The notes under the pieces: generated by a model | Told to the model about the DNA's origin: nothing | The model's database searches: none | Seen by the model: only the letters and a program-made list of their open reading frames with translations | Shown here: piece after piece, positions 34,474 to 49,749 of the stretch | How the letters are laid out: the number at the start of each line of letters is the position of its first letter | Position numbering within the stretch: the first letter of the stretch is position 1 | Made by a program: the position numbers and the translations under genes | Assembly: GCF_005239225.2 (NCBI RefSeq) | Contig: NC_133295.1 | Location: forward strand, 9,796,001-9,860,000 | DNA: 64,000 bases | Source of the DNA: Populus alba | Taxonomy: Eukaryota; Streptophyta; Magnoliopsida; Malpighiales; Salicaceae | Reading direction: 5' to 3'

Positions 34474-37230
34474 AACGACCACAAGTGTTTCAGTGATGAA
34501 GAATGTGGAGTTGACTCAACTAGTTGTCGACGAAGATCATGTAGCCTGGGCGGTTACTGTGGGCTATGGTTGATCATATGAGACATTGATGGATCATGAT
34601 GTTCTTTCACGACACAGCAATTGTTTTATAGGTAAACGAGGGTGAGGGGAAGAGAAAAAGGATTTCTTATAATCTTAAGAATGGTGGATAGAAAGTCTGT
34701 GGCAGGCATGCAATTATAACTTTAGTTTGATAAATTAGAAAAGGGGAGAGCATTACCTGTTACAGAATTTCTTCACAACAACGCAGTTTTGTATTTTAAT
34801 CTCACTCTTGAAGCAAATATCCAGAGTATCTTATCACTGCTGAATCTCTTTTCTTATAAACATGACAATTTGCCAGTGTAAATTACTCTGGCAATGTCAT
34901 TATTCAAAATTACAGAAAGAAATATGGTGCTAATACAGAGTTGTCATGAAGTATTCTAATGTTTCTTGTGATCATCGAACTATTTGGCATCATTTAAGAG
35001 CTCCCTTCCTATGGTCAAACGTTTTTTTTTCTTTCCTTTCAAATTCTCTCAAGGCAAAGCCAGCCTCTCAAAGTTCTCATTTTTTATTTATTTTAACCGT
35101 AAGATATCCTTAGGTCAGGTTTTGGACCTAAAAACTAGATTTCTTTCTCATCGAGTTTAAATAGGTCATCTATACAATGCCTAGGACGTTCACAGTTAGC
35201 TTGCATCCTTATTTAGGATTTGAATATCATAACTATTAAATTTTTTTTAAGAAAAAAACTGAAATTATTCAGTGTAGATCAAGATACAATTTATCATGGA
35301 TTGTAATTGTTTTGCCCTAAAAACAAAACCTCAATAATCCTGTCTTGGATGTACAACAATCTATTCACAAGAGTTCATTCATCATTATTAAATTGATAAA
35401 GGTTAAAAATAGTCTTTTATATTTTTTAACCATAATAAAATGATTGATTTACCTTTAAGAATAAAAATACTAAATTGGTGTATATGAGCTTTTTCATCTT
35501 TTTAATTTTTTAGCACAATAAAAATGGTTGAATAACTTTTAAAAGCGAAAATTATTAAACTAGCTTACAAAAGCTTTTTCGTGTTTTCAATATGATTTTT
35601 GGTTATAATCAAATTGATTTAGGGATGACATGATATTTTAATAAATATTAAATATTATTAAAAAAAAATAATTACATGTGTATGAGGAATTGTCTAACGA
35701 TGAAACACCAATTTCCACAACGACATTAGAACGTCATGGCACCTCCTTCCATTTGCGACATCATTTATAGTGGTTTAGGCAATAGTTTGTTGTCATTATC
35801 ATCTTCTTTTTTCCCTATTTTCTCTTTTTTTCTCTTGAAATTCGCATTGATCATTGAAAATTTCATAGATATTATTTTATTATATTTCAACCTTGGTCTT
35901 TTTTATTTTTAATTTTTGTTCTTGTTTTTTTTATCAAATTTAAATTTATTTTCAATTTCATACTTAGATCTATGATTATGATCTAGATTTAAAAAAATTT
36001 AGTCGTCATTCTTTTATTTTGATTTTTTGTTTTTGATTCTTTTGTAAATTTGATTTTTCTTTTCAATTTCCTCCTTTAATTCAAAATTGTAGATTGTCCT
36101 CTTATTTACTTTTTATTTCAAATTAGGTTTTTATTTTTTTAAATTTTTTTTTATCCTTTTTATATAATTGATTTTTTCTCAATTTTATTATTCAAAATTT
36201 GATTTGTTGGGATTTATGATTTTTCTAGATAGAGTGTTTATGGTTCAGTGACTCAAGTAACTAGTTTGAAAAATTAACATAAATTAATTTTATTTTTTTA
36301 TTTTTTTTCGATTTCATCATTCAAAGTTATTTTACAAGCATTCTATACAATGAGGAGTGGTAATATGGAACACAAAATGACAACAACAAGGTAGCATCTT
36401 GTCATTAGATACTATACTAAAATGCCTAAGTAAAATACTATAGAAATATTTTTTTTCATCCTCAAACTTGTTTGTTATTGTATCCTTTTATGTTCAAATT
36501 AATGACCAATTTGTAAGAATTTGTTAAGTGTGGGAAAAATTAAAAGTCAAGGGATCAAAGTGAAAAAACAAAGAGAAACTAGGTGGTTGTTTTAACACTT
36601 GGCGCAAAAAATTATCTTTCCTCTAATTTTTTTAAATTTATACATTTGTAGTTCCTATAATTTTTGACAACTCATTTTTTATTTACGATTTCAATTTTTT
36701 TTAGTTGTTGATACGAGAGTGAAGAGAGAGATGCTAGATTCTCATCAAAGAAAGAGAAAATAGTTTGTTTGATGTATTTCCAACCATAAAAAAGTTGATT
36801 TTAGTATCAATGAATTCTTTTTAATGAAGGAGTTTTATTGTGGTGTTTTTATTTAATCTTTATCTTGCTTTAAAATATATATTTAACCTTGAGAAGTTTT
36901 TCGGGTTGAGTTACAATTCTTACACTAATGTTTGGGTGATTTTAGATCACAATTGAGTTTAGATTGATCTTTATACTGTTTTTAGTATAAAAAAAAAAGA
37001 AAAAAAAGCGTGGTGACAAATATATTTTAGGGTCCAAAGACTTTTTTTTCTTTTTTTTTTCTTGACACTATTATGGTGATTAAAATCTAGATTTTCACTT
37101 AACAAACAACTCGTCATCTATAAATTTATTTATTAAAAAAAAAAAGAGTTATTGTTAAATATAATTAAGCATAAATGATAGTTCAGAAATCCATTGAGTG
37201 GTTTAAGTGATAGTTTAGCATCAATTTCTT

Positions 37231-37268
<38 letters not shown>

Positions 37269-37730
37269 GTTTCGCATCTTAGAATTTTTTATATTAAAAC
37301 AATTGATTCAATTGAGCTGGAACCATAGTTTTTATTTGGTTCATCGGATTGTCCGGTTAATTTTTTTAAATTAAAATAATGTTATTTTAATATAAAAAAA
37401 TTAATAAATTGTAACTAGATTTTTTACTGAGTCAATCTGACAATTTAATTGAGTTATATAAAATTTTTATTAATTTTTTTTTTAATCTAATCTAATTTTT
37501 GATCGGATTTCAAGTTAACTTGACAGATATAGCATGAAGTAACCCGTATTGCTAAAAAAATAAAATAAAATAAAAAGGAAAAAGAGCCACTTTTTTAGTG
37601 TCTATCCCCACACCAAACCTGCAAACGTCAATAGTTGTGTTAGATTTCAAGTGCTAGCTGGCATCCATTACAAGTCCAGCTGGATCACTGATCATTGTCA
37701 ATCCAGAGTTGATAAGGGACAAGTGAGTGG
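34474..37730. other. Long intergenic stretch, no gene recognised
   Basis: 3' flank of MNS5, then AT-rich DNA with 'tttgattttt' runs (35800-36300) and a poly(A) run at 37232-37266. No ORF with recognisable motifs on either strand. Confidence 0.45.
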
Positions 37731-37734
37731 TATG

Positions 37735-37915
37735 GATAGTTGAATATTTGTTTTTTTAAAATGTTTTTTATTTGAAAGTATATTAAAATAATATTTTTTT
37801 ATTTTTTAAAAATTATTTTTAATGTTAATATATATAATTTAAAAATACTAAAATACATTAATTAAAAAAAATATTTGTTTAAAAATATTTTTAAAATACA
37901 AAAACAAATTTTCCA
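37735..37915. mobile_element. AT-rich MITE copy
   Basis: The interior 'tattaaaataatatttttttattttttaaaaattatttttaatg' and its inverted-looking partner 'aaatatttgtttaaaaatatttttaaaatacaaaaacaa' match the family listed at 26145. It lies about 420 bp upstream of the GASA gene. Confidence 0.6.
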
Positions 37916-38122
37916 CGATATCACACATGAGTTGTACGGATCTTCCAGTTACTTCTGTAAAGTCAGGAGACAACACACCCACCCCCATCTAGCTGGCTCG
38001 GCTTCATTTCCTAGTCTTGCTTTGTTTGTCGTGACTTGAGGCTACTCATGACTTTGCAGTCCAAAGGGCAAGAGATATTTTCATCTCCATGCCTGTTACT
38101 TGGCCTACCTGGAGCCCTATGG

Positions 38123-38194
38123 CCCCACAAGCTAGGTCATACGTGGCCTATCTACACCTGGAGGCTGGAGATGACCCCACAAGCTAGGTCATAC
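38123..38194. repeat. Two exact 20-bp direct repeats upstream of the GASA gene
   Basis: CCCCACAAGCTAGGTCATAC occurs at 38123-38142 and 38175-38194, 52 bases apart, 140-210 bases before the ATG. This is either a local duplication or a paired regulatory site. Confidence 0.85.
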
Positions 38195-38247
38195 TGTAAT
38201 TACAAATTCTATGAATGACTAGTTTAGTCAGTAAGTGTCAAGACCTC

Positions 38248-38253
38248 TATAAA
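38248..38253 (+). promoter_or_regulatory. TATA box of the GASA gene
   Basis: TATAAA, 81 bases before the ATG at 38334, a normal distance for a plant gene with a short leader. Confidence 0.65.
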
Positions 38254-38333
38254 GTGCGTGTCAAGGCCAGCATTTATTTCGTGTACTTTAAAATCTGCTT
38301 AATTTCAAGAAAGTAGCAGCTAGCCAGCCAGCC

Positions 38334-38969
38334 ATGGCAGTACGTTCGCTTCTTGCTTTGATGGTTTTGCTCTTCTGCCTCGCTGAGGTACAGGGTTGAT
38401 CTGCTTTCACGGTTTATTCCTCACATGTATTTTGTTAAAAAGCATGAATGCATGATCGACATGATCTGCCTTTGCACTTTGCTTGCAGGTTTCGTCCGAT
38501 CCCAAGATGGATACCGAAATACCCCGAGTTTTCCAGGCAAGGCTCGGCCCTTGCTGCGCATGTTTACTTTCTGCTTCAATATTTCTTGCAAAACGTTGCT
38601 AGTTAATGCTGTTTGTTTCTGCATTTGTGGTGTGTTTTTTCTGCAGCTTGTTGTGAGAGGTGGAAACAGGAGGCTCCTGCAAGACATAGGTACTGCGATG
38701 GATTTGAAACCGCTGTACATGGAATGCTTGAATGCCCTTTTCCATTTCTAAATCTGTAACATTTCTTTCTCCATTGATCTTCAGATTGTGGAGGGTTATG
38801 CACGCAGAGATGCAGTCTTCACTCAAGGCCTAATCTGTGCAACAGGGCCTGTGGCACCTGCTGTGTGAGATGCAAGTGCGTGCCTCCTGGGACCTCAGGG
38901 AACAGAGAGGTGTGTGGGACATGCTATACTGACATGACCACCCATGGGAACAAGACCAAGTGCCCATAG
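38334..38969 (+). CDS. GASA / snakin family gibberellin-regulated cysteine-rich peptide, 4 exons
   Basis: Exons: 38334-38387, 38489-38536, 38647-38689, 38785-38969 (330 nt, 109 residues). The N-terminus MAVRSLLALMVLLFCLAE is a signal peptide. A short variable region follows, then the GASA domain from DCGGLC to the C-terminal KCP, with all 12 conserved cysteines, including RACGTCCVRCKCVPPGT and the CYTDMTTHGNKTKCP end. GASA peptides are secreted, form six disulfides and affect cell growth, flowering, redox and defence; many are gibberellin-responsive (family knowledge). The second intron begins GC (CAG/GCAAGG) instead of GT; no in-frame GT alternative is nearby. The closest subgroup by eye is GASA4/6-like, but I did not fix the orthologue. 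Confidence 0.95.
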
Positions 38970-41078
38970 GACCAAGAACCATGGGCTCTGGGTAGCTTTC
39001 TGTCTTGGGTTCTCTTTTCAGCTTTTGTCTAATCAAATGATAATGTATCCAAGAGATGCTGCGGATAGTTCTTGCATTTTAGCTTCTGTTCTTGTTTGAT
39101 TTCATGCATGGTAGGGATAAAAATGTTAAAATAGGTGTTTGTGAAAATCAATGTCTGTTGGTTTCGGCTAACTATTGTTCCCTCCTTTTCCATTACATCA
39201 TTAGATTATTGACTCGCTCGCGGGGTTTGGTTAAATTTTCTCTTAAATATTAAAAATATAAAATGTTGATAATATTTTAATTTTTTCTATTGAAAAAAAA
39301 ATTGATATGAAATTATAATTATAATAATTCTATAGAAATTAAATTAAAAATAAAATATAAAATTTAATTTTCAATTAATTATTTATTGAAAGATAAAATT
39401 CAAAAAATTAAATTGTGATAATTTGCTAAACATAAGATTATAAATATGATAATCTTATTAAAACTAAGATAACACTACATTAAATAAATTATAAAGTCAT
39501 ATTTGTAATCCTTCTAATATTAAAGAAAAAGATTTAAAAAAATAATTAAAAAAAAAAACATAAAATTTATCTAAGCCGGTTAAATTTATGATTTTATTTG
39601 ATTTGAGGTAGGGTTATGAGATGAAAAATAATTATGTAGAAAAAAATAAACTTGATTTAACCAATAAAATTAACAACTTTAATAATAAAACTAAGATAAA
39701 TCTTATAAAAGAGCAAATCAAATAAATTTTAAAGTTCAATCTCAAATTGATTTTGTCAAATTTAATATTAAACAATAAAAATATATAAAAACATTAATTA
39801 AAAAAACAACAAAAAAATAAGTTAAGTTGGGTTAATATATTTAAGCACTATTATTGGATCATAAAATTAAGATAAACTGAAAAAAAAATAAATTAAAACA
39901 AATCTTAAAGCCTAGTTTCTAATGAAACACAATATTAAATGATGAAATTAAAAAAAAAATTAAAAAAAATTGAATCAACCGGCTAAACTTGTAATCCAGG
40001 TCATGAGAAGAGAACAACCCAATAAAAAATAAATCCAATGTTGAAAAACTCGTGACTCAAGTCATGATATCAAGATAACCCTTTAAAAGAAAGAAAAAAA
40101 AAAAAACATGATTTTATCAAGGTTAAAATATCAAAACTCATGTTTCTAATAATAAGACCAAAATATCTTTATAAAAAATAAATTAAAATAAATTATGAAA
40201 CTCAATTTCTAATTGATCCAATATTAAATGATAAAATTTTAAAAAAAAATTAATTAAAAAAAACATAAAAAATAACCTAAATCAACTCAAGTTAATTTCC
40301 ATTAATCAATGTTCACTAGTCACGAGATTAAATAACCTAATAAAAAATAAATAAAACAAACTTGAACAAATCATATTAATCTAATAAACTCGTAATTTCA
40401 TATTATTAGAGTTAGATAATCTAATAAAAAAAATTAATATTAAAAAAAAAAAATCAAAGATTTTTTTTTTTATTTGGAGTGAAAGTGGGAAACAACTGTT
40501 TATTGCCAGAGCACTTTTCCCCTGTAGTTTATTGTACTGTTAATTAATTAATAATCTCTTACACACGCGCGCGCGCTTCCACAGCATAGATTTACAGCAC
40601 AACAAGGACGATAGAAAAATATAATGCTCAATATTTGTATATTAATTATATACATAAATAAGTCTGGCTACTGCAGTTTTTTTCAATTAAAAAAAAAACA
40701 GAAGAAGCTAAATATACTAGTTTATGCGAACCCTATGGTTGGTTTGAGTGTTTTGACTTCAAATTTCATAGTGACACAATTGTTTTTATTATTTTGACGC
40801 TCTAAACTAATAGAATCTTGCTGTATCACGTGACCTGCACGTGGAAGACATTGCCTTCCGATCTACCCCTATAAAAAACAATTAGCCCACCCACCCACAT
40901 CATTTTCCTCCATTAGAGAAAAACCTCCCTCCATCGTCTCTGTAAACTTGAGGAGGATAACATATATATATATATGGCCGCTAGAAGCTACTCTCGAATA
41001 TTTCAGAAAATCCATTGCACTCTTGATTTTCCCCTCTGAATATTTCAGTAACAGAGGATATCGCTTACAAGCCAACAT
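38970..41078. other. Intergenic: 3' flank of GASA gene and a long AT-rich repeat tract
   Basis: 39180-40480 consists of loosely repeated phrases ('aataaaattaaaaaaaaattaaaa', 'gataacctaataaaaaataaa') without coding potential, probably a decayed repeat. A (CG)n-like ACACGCGCGCGCGC run is at 40562-40576. Confidence 0.45.
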
Positions 41079-41738
41079 TTATTTCATCACCTCAGTTTTC
41101 TTCTTCCAAGTTGATTCGCTCATTTGTAACCTCGCTGCAAGAGCATTTGTGAGAACCGGAGCTCCCTGCTCAAGACCCATTTCCTTTGGGAGAGCTTACT
41201 GCATGAATCATCCTATCATGCGTATGAAGCGAAGTTCTTGGCTGCGACACCATCAATTTAGCAGCCCTGTCAGCAGGCACCTCCACTTTCACCAAGAAAA
41301 CAACGTTTGCTTGCAGAGTATCCTCGTTTTTTATCATCCAGTAAGCACGCTTATGAATCCATGCTCCTTCGAAAATTTCAGGACTTGGTAAGATAAGCTC
41401 GGGAAGAAGCTTATTCGCAAAGCCATTTGAAATGAGATAATAAATGGGGTCATAAATGACAAAATGACGCTCTACAGAATATTCACCGGCTGCGAGGGCC
41501 AGTCCCCCTCGACTTTTTAAAACATATATTCGAAAAAATGCCTTGAAGATGAAGAACAGAAGGAAATAAAGAAACCCACGAACACGATTTGCTACCTAGA
41601 AGAATTTCCTTTCAAAATGAATTTCAAGAATACCTAAACAAAATACATTAACTGCAAAAGGAACCATCTGAAGTAAATTTGACATAAAGGCATTGGTCAG
41701 ATCATAGCAAGGCAGTAAAGGTCCATGACTAATCCTGG
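41079..41738 (-). pseudogene. Unrecognised protein-coding relic just downstream of RPS3
   Basis: I do not recognise the family. On the minus strand one frame is open from about 41738 to a TAG at 41596-41598, then open again for 141 codons to a TGA at 41170-41172. A +1 shift there gives about 33 more sensible codons to TAA at 41079. Base composition and residue use look coding (YDPIYYLISNGFANKLLPEL, GAWIHKRAYWMIKNEDTLQA). A membrane-type segment (FLYFLLFFIFKAFF) lies just after the TAG. Possible splice sites surround both breaks (TTCTAG/GTAGC; GCA/GTAAGC...GAGCAG/GGAG), but the implied introns would be 34-38 bases, too short for plants. It is therefore more likely a decayed gene than a spliced one. 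It lies on the same strand as RPS3, 160-820 bases past its stop. Confidence 0.5.
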
Positions 41739-41898
41739 ATTACTACCATCTTGAGACAGACTTGGGAAGCTAATAGAAACAAAGCTAAAAACAACTCTTC
41801 GTTCATACAAGTAGATCTAATATCCTCCTTCCTCCCCACATTTAAGGAACAAAGAGCTACTACTCATGGATACTAGGGAGAGCAACCAAACTCGGGAT

Positions 41899-44091
<2,193 letters not shown>

Positions 44092-44174
44092 GATTGGGAG
44101 GGAATTCAAGGTTTTAAGAAGAAGCTACGCCGCGTCCTGTTCTTTTTGAGAGTTAAAGTGCAGCGCAGCGCAGG

Positions 44175-44280
44175 CCAAACCCTAAGGTAAAAACGGATGC
44201 GTTTGTTCGTAAATAAAAAGAGGGAGGATTTCTCGGCAAACGGGGGCTGTTTTGGTTTTACACCCTACAAAATATGGGCC
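44175..44280 (-). promoter_or_regulatory. RPS3 promoter: telo-box and site II motif
   Basis: AAACCCTAA (44177-44185) is a telo-box, and TGGGCC (44275-44280, near AAGCCCG at about 44312) is a site II element. The two together are typical of plant ribosomal protein gene promoters (established for Arabidopsis). The telo-box is about 90 bases upstream of the ATG. Confidence 0.65.
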
Positions 44281-44788
44281 TTGGTTAAGATTAGTCAGAT
44301 TCACATAAATTAAGCCCGAATTGGATTTTGAAAGTTCATAAACCATTTTTTCTCTTGTTTTAATAAAAAACAAAAACAAAATAAAATAGTAATTAATTGA
44401 CGGTTGAGTAATCGGTTTTTTGGTTTTTGTAAAGTCATTTTATTTTTATTAACCGTACCTCCAAAAAAAATAAAATCAAGACCCAAATGTGATTCCTCAT
44501 TTTCAGTTTTTGGAACCGAAAATTTTGATTTTTTTAATGAAAATATTATTTTTTTATATAGAAATTAATTTTATGATTTTTGGTTTTTTGAGAATTACTT
44601 TTTTTCATGAGTTAGATCTTATATATCCATTATTAATAAAGTGTTGATCTATAAGTTAAAACACTATTATATCTTTATTAAGATGAAAACACAAGTTCGA
44701 TTCCTCAAAAAAGTGTATTTATGGGAGGGATAGTCATGAACCTCAAATGAGAATAGTCTTTCCCTTTAAAAAGGATGAGAATACCCGA

Positions 44789-44847
<59 letters not shown>
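44789..44847. repeat. (AC)n(AT)n compound microsatellite
   Basis: About 13 AC units followed by about 16 AT units. Confidence 0.97.
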
Positions 44848-44848
<1 letters not shown>

Positions 44849-46600
44849 TCACACACAAACATAGTTTTTTCATCAATTTATTTGCAAAACAAAAATACAA
44901 AGAAAAACCATTTCAAAGTTTTGATCAATTAAAAAATATCAGAAAAGATTTAAAATTTTAATTCAAGTAATTTAACATATAAATATAAGCATATAATTTA
45001 TTTAGCAATGATTAAAAATATATATACACACTATTCGGTTTTCAATTAAAACCAAATGAAAACTTTTTAACGCTAAATTGAATTACCAATTTAAATTTGG
45101 TTTAATTTCAAATTGTCAAATTTAAAAAAAAAAAATACCAACAAAATTCAACCAAAATCTTCAATCTTATTTGATTATTAAATTTAAACCTAATAGTGCT
45201 TGCCTTCGATTGATTCCAATTGTTGTGGGAAAACAAAAGTATATTGAAGAGCTTTATATAATTAATATTTTTCTATTTAAATATGTTAGATATTTTCAAC
45301 TAATATTTTAGTATTAAATTTAGATCCTATTATTAGCTTAAATGTCTTTAATCATCTAGATTATCTGTTTTAATGATAATAATATATTATTGCATTTAAT
45401 ATACATGTCAAAGTATTATTGTTGTAGGAATTTTTCTACATTAAATTGAAGTTATATATTTTTTGGATGTAAACATGATTTAAAGATTCTCAAGCTAATA
45501 TCCTTTTGTAATCAAGTCTATATAGAATATAATTTGAAATCATAAAATAAATTTTATTTATAAATCTTTTAATTATTGAATTTCATCAATCTAAAATGAT
45601 TTTATTGTCAAAACTCATACGTAATGAAAAATATCTTATAAAAAAATATTTTATCATAAGCTTTGGTATTCGTCATTAAAATGCTTTTAAATAGATGACA
45701 TATATTTCGTTAATTATACTGAACTTTTGACCACACTAAAAGTTTTATATCTATTTTTAGTTAAGTGGTAATAGTGTAATTTTAGAAAAAATGTATTGAA
45801 CACTAAAGAACTATTTTACCTAAGATGTCAACTCATTTTTTTAGCTTGCTCTTGTAACAACTTTTTTTCTTCCATAAACACCTCCTAGTTGTTTCTCATG
45901 AAGGAGAAAAACATTTGGAAGAGCAAGATTTCTTATTCATTTATTCAAGTGTGTAATAGATAGTTTTGAATTTTGAATTTTTCTTATAAATACCCAATTG
46001 ATTTCAATGTAAGATCTCTCTCAAACTCCTACTTTTTTATAATCTAAATACCTGATACTTTGGACTTCTCTTATTCTAAAATTTTTATATTTATCTTTCT
46101 ATTCTCTTGAAAAGCTTTAAATCGTATGTTGCATCAAATCAATTTTCTCACCTTTATGAGTTAGATTACATTCTATAAAGACTTAAGTTTAATCTTTGTA
46201 ATCTTCACTTGTGTAAGATGTAATCATTTTGTCATGAAAGATAAATCATTGTTAAAGTGTAAGTGATACTTGAAATCACTTGGATAAAGAGAAGTTTTAA
46301 TTTAAAAAAGTTAAAATATAAATTTCTAACAATCATCACATCATTACAAATCATTTAAGACCATAATTAAAAAAAAAAATGACCTTGATGCTACTGGAAT
46401 TAAAAAAAGATGCTAGAAACACAATGAGATAATGATGGCGCGTATTGGAAACGCATTGTCAGATTTGAACCTTAAATTGGTGGCATTACATTCTCCTCTC
46501 GTGCTATTACTGGAACTTAAAAATAACTTAGAAAATTATGGGTTTTGGGTCTGGTTGATGTTTGAGGTGTTCAAGTCTCTTTTATGGATGAATTTAGTTG
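44848..46600. other. Intergenic, no gene recognised
   Basis: AT-rich sequence with no open frame of note on either strand. Confidence 0.45.
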
Positions 46601-47045
46601 GGTCTTGATTGTTTTTTCATGTTTAATTTGTGGCAATTTTGGTTGAGATTGAACTTGGGATTTCGAGAGAGAGAGAAAAGATTAGGTTATTGTGTCGGGT
46701 GGTGGAGTTGAAAGTTGTTAAGTGGAGTGATGGAAAGGGAGTAATATGGCGTGGAGGTGAGAGGGACTGTCATATAGAGGGGATGAAGGTTGTGGAGCGA
46801 CAGGGAGAGAAAGGACATTGGTTTGGTCTTGATTGTTTTTTCATGTTTAATTTGTGGCAATTTTGGTTTAGATTGAACTTGGGATTTCAAAAGAAAAAAA
46901 AAATTAGGTTATTGTGTTAGGTGGTGGAGTTGAAAGTTGTTATGTGGAGTGATGGAAAGGGAGCAATATGGCATGGAGGTGAGAGGGACTGTCACATAAA
47001 GGGGATGAAGGTTGTGGAGCGACAAAGAGAAAAAGGACAATGGTT
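46601..47045. repeat. Tandem duplication, 224-bp unit, two copies
   Basis: 'ggtcttgattgttttttcat' starts at 46601 and again at 46825. The copies stay over 90% alike by eye to about 47045, including 'ggtggtggagttgaaagttg' and 'gggactgtcacata'. A 96-codon frame at 46630-46920 runs through one copy but is only the repeat read in one frame. Confidence 0.9.
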
Positions 47046-47829
47046 GGGTTCATGATGGTCTCGGGAAACTGTTGATGGCTTCAATTCCTAAAGAAGAAGG
47101 GGTTGTTGGTTTGGCCAGAATCTGGTGACAAAAAGGAAAGGAAAAATGTTGGTAGCTATATAAGAGAGAAGGGAAGAAGATGAAGAAATAGTTAAGGTTC
47201 TAGCTTTTTCTTCTTTTATTTATTTATTTATTTATTTATTGTTTTTTCTTTTTTTTGCCTTTTGTTTTGGAATGATTTTACTCTCTAAATTCTCACGTAA
47301 AATTTTTTTTTATTTGGGGTCTCAGTTCTCTTAATGGTGTCTAGGTATATGTATTTATAATAATAAAAAAAATTATATGACATAAAAAGTTAATCCTTAT
47401 CCTTTTTTAAATTTGATTTTAAATAAGAAAATCCGATGAATTTTATCATGATGACTTGATTTTCCTAGACTTTAGAAAAATCAATTATATACTTTAGTTT
47501 TTTATTCTTCTAACAATCTATAAATCATATTTTTAATCAAGATCAATTCTTGATTTTTGTAATTTTTATTTTAACTTTTTTAAAAAAATCAATAGCAATT
47601 GTTGTTAAATTTAGGTTATGACAACACGGAAAAGAAAAAAAAGTGTAGTGATAAAAGTGTAAAACAATAAAAATTTAAGGTAACAAAAAAATAAAAAAAA
47701 AAAAAGGCCCTCCAAGTAATGATATAAATGATAAAATGCGAAAGAAGCCACCATCAACGGTAAATTGTTTTTAATTTATTTGTTAATAACTAGAGTAATT
47801 AATGTGGCCATTCGACGTGGGTGCGAAAA

Positions 47830-49555
47830 AAGCTACCATCAACTTTGATATTTCATGTGTGAATGATTAAAGCTGAACTTGTGAAAGACACTCTAGTCGA
47901 CGTCTTCTCAGTCATTTCGTTAGCAAATTTCTGTCCGAATAAAACTCACCCACGTGGGTTTGTTTAAATAGTAAGAGAATACAAACCAAGTACAATTATA
48001 TGTGAATATTTCGAAGTCACGTGGGATAAGGTTGTGTTTTTTTATAGTGTTAAATGTTAAGAAATATATTAAAATAATATTTTTTTTATTATTAAAAATT
48101 TATTTTAATGTTAGAATATTAAAATTATCTCAAAACATCAAAAAATTTAATATCTTCTTAAAAAATCCATAATATTGAAATATAAAATTAATTTAAAAAC
48201 AATGAAAACATAAAAAATAATATCAGTAAAGGCTTGTTTGTTTATGGGTTTCAAAAGCACTTTTGCTTGTTTGTTTTTTCGTTACAAAAACATTTTTGAA
48301 AAAAAATAAATTTTTTTATTAATTTTAAATTAATATATTTTTAGTTTTTTTAAATCATTTTGATATGATAATATTAAAAATAATTTTTTAAAAAATAAAA
48401 AAAATATAATTGGCATGTATTTTGACACGAAAAATTATTTGAAAAAATAACTGTAACCATGCCGTCAAATAAAAAATATATAAAAACATAAAAAAAACTA
48501 ATTTAAAATGAGAAAGATAAAAATATTTAATATTTTTTAAAATTATTTTTATAACAAAAAAATAAACAGTTTCTTCATATCATTGCGAAAAATCAATGTT
48601 ATCTAAACAGATGGTAGAAGGCCTACCAATTTGGCCACATCTTATCTTCTTGTTCGTTTGCCTTTTTGTTTTCCTGTAGAGATGTTGTTGAATTATTACT
48701 GCTGGGGCTTGGCTTCAAAGCCGACAAATGTCAGGCATTTGTTCATATGCTAGACAATCATGCACTCTAAATCTTGAAGATGATGCCGATGTGTGACAAC
48801 ATCAACTTCCTTTAATTTTCCCATAAAAAGACATCAAATTCTGTGGTCAGCCGCAACACGTGCGTACCTCACAAACAAATACTTTTTTACGAAATTTTTT
48901 ACTTGCATATATTTGTCTTTCATGTTTTCTTTCGTTGTCCGGCGCAAGCTTTTAAAAACAGTAAAAAATTTCAAAATATTATATTATTTATTAGTTAAAA
49001 TAAATTTAATTTTTTTAATTTTATATTATTATATATTTTATTTTAAATATTTATTTTTTTAATTTCACCCTTTAAAATTAATTTAATTTTATTCTTATAT
49101 TAATTTTGATATTTATTTTTATGATTGTTATTTACTTTTCTCTTATTATTTTTTATTGAGATTTTTTATTTATTAAATTTAGTCTTTATTTTTTTAATTG
49201 TTACTTATTTGATTTGAAATAATTTATAAAATTGTAATTATTATCATTTTAATTTCATTATCTTTCAATTTTTTTATCTGTTAGATTTGATCTCTATTAT
49301 TTTATTGTTATTTATTTTATTTGAGATAATTTATTAAATTATATATTTTTTTCAATTTTATTCTCATTCAACTTTTTAATTTTTAAAATTTTTTTCTTCT
49401 TATTTTAATATTTTTTTTAAAAAGATATTAATGAATTATTTTTCACCTTATTTTCATAACATAACTAAACACTAGAAATTATATATATATTTAAAAGAGA
49501 ACAACAAAGAAAATAAGATAGGTGAATGTGAAGTACTTTTCAACTTTGAGCAAAA
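47830..49555. repeat. Copy A of a local segmental duplication
   Basis: It matches 49750-50605 in ordered blocks: 47831-47965, 47990-48230, 48485-48560, 48575-48703 and 49500-49555. Extra sequence in copy A is a MITE (about 48232-48475) and an AT-rich insert (about 48710-49495). No gene inside. Confidence 0.8.
48232..48475. mobile_element. MITE present only in copy A of the duplication
   Basis: From 'aggcttgtttgtttatgggtt' to 'aactgtaaccatgccgtcaaat', with the family's AT-rich interior. Copy B runs straight through the matching point (near 50283), so this is an insertion in A. Confidence 0.65.
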
Positions 49556-49749
49556 TAATGAGTATTCGAAAAAGCGATTATAATCATTTTTTAAAAAAAA
49601 TTAATTTTTTTGTTAAAAATTAGTTTTTTGTATGTTTTGAATTGTTTAGATATACTAATCTCAAAAATAATTTTTTAAAAAATAAAAAATATATATTATT
49701 TTAATATATTTCAGTATAAAAAACAATTGTAACCATAGTCGTAACCACA

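Noticed and set aside
40948..41391. 147-codon plus-strand open frame
   Set aside because: It overlaps the minus-strand relic, which has far more protein-like composition, and contains TATATA-derived residues; likely a shadow.
46630..46920. 96-codon open frame in the 224-bp duplication
   Set aside because: It simply reads through the tandem repeat; no motif, no start context.
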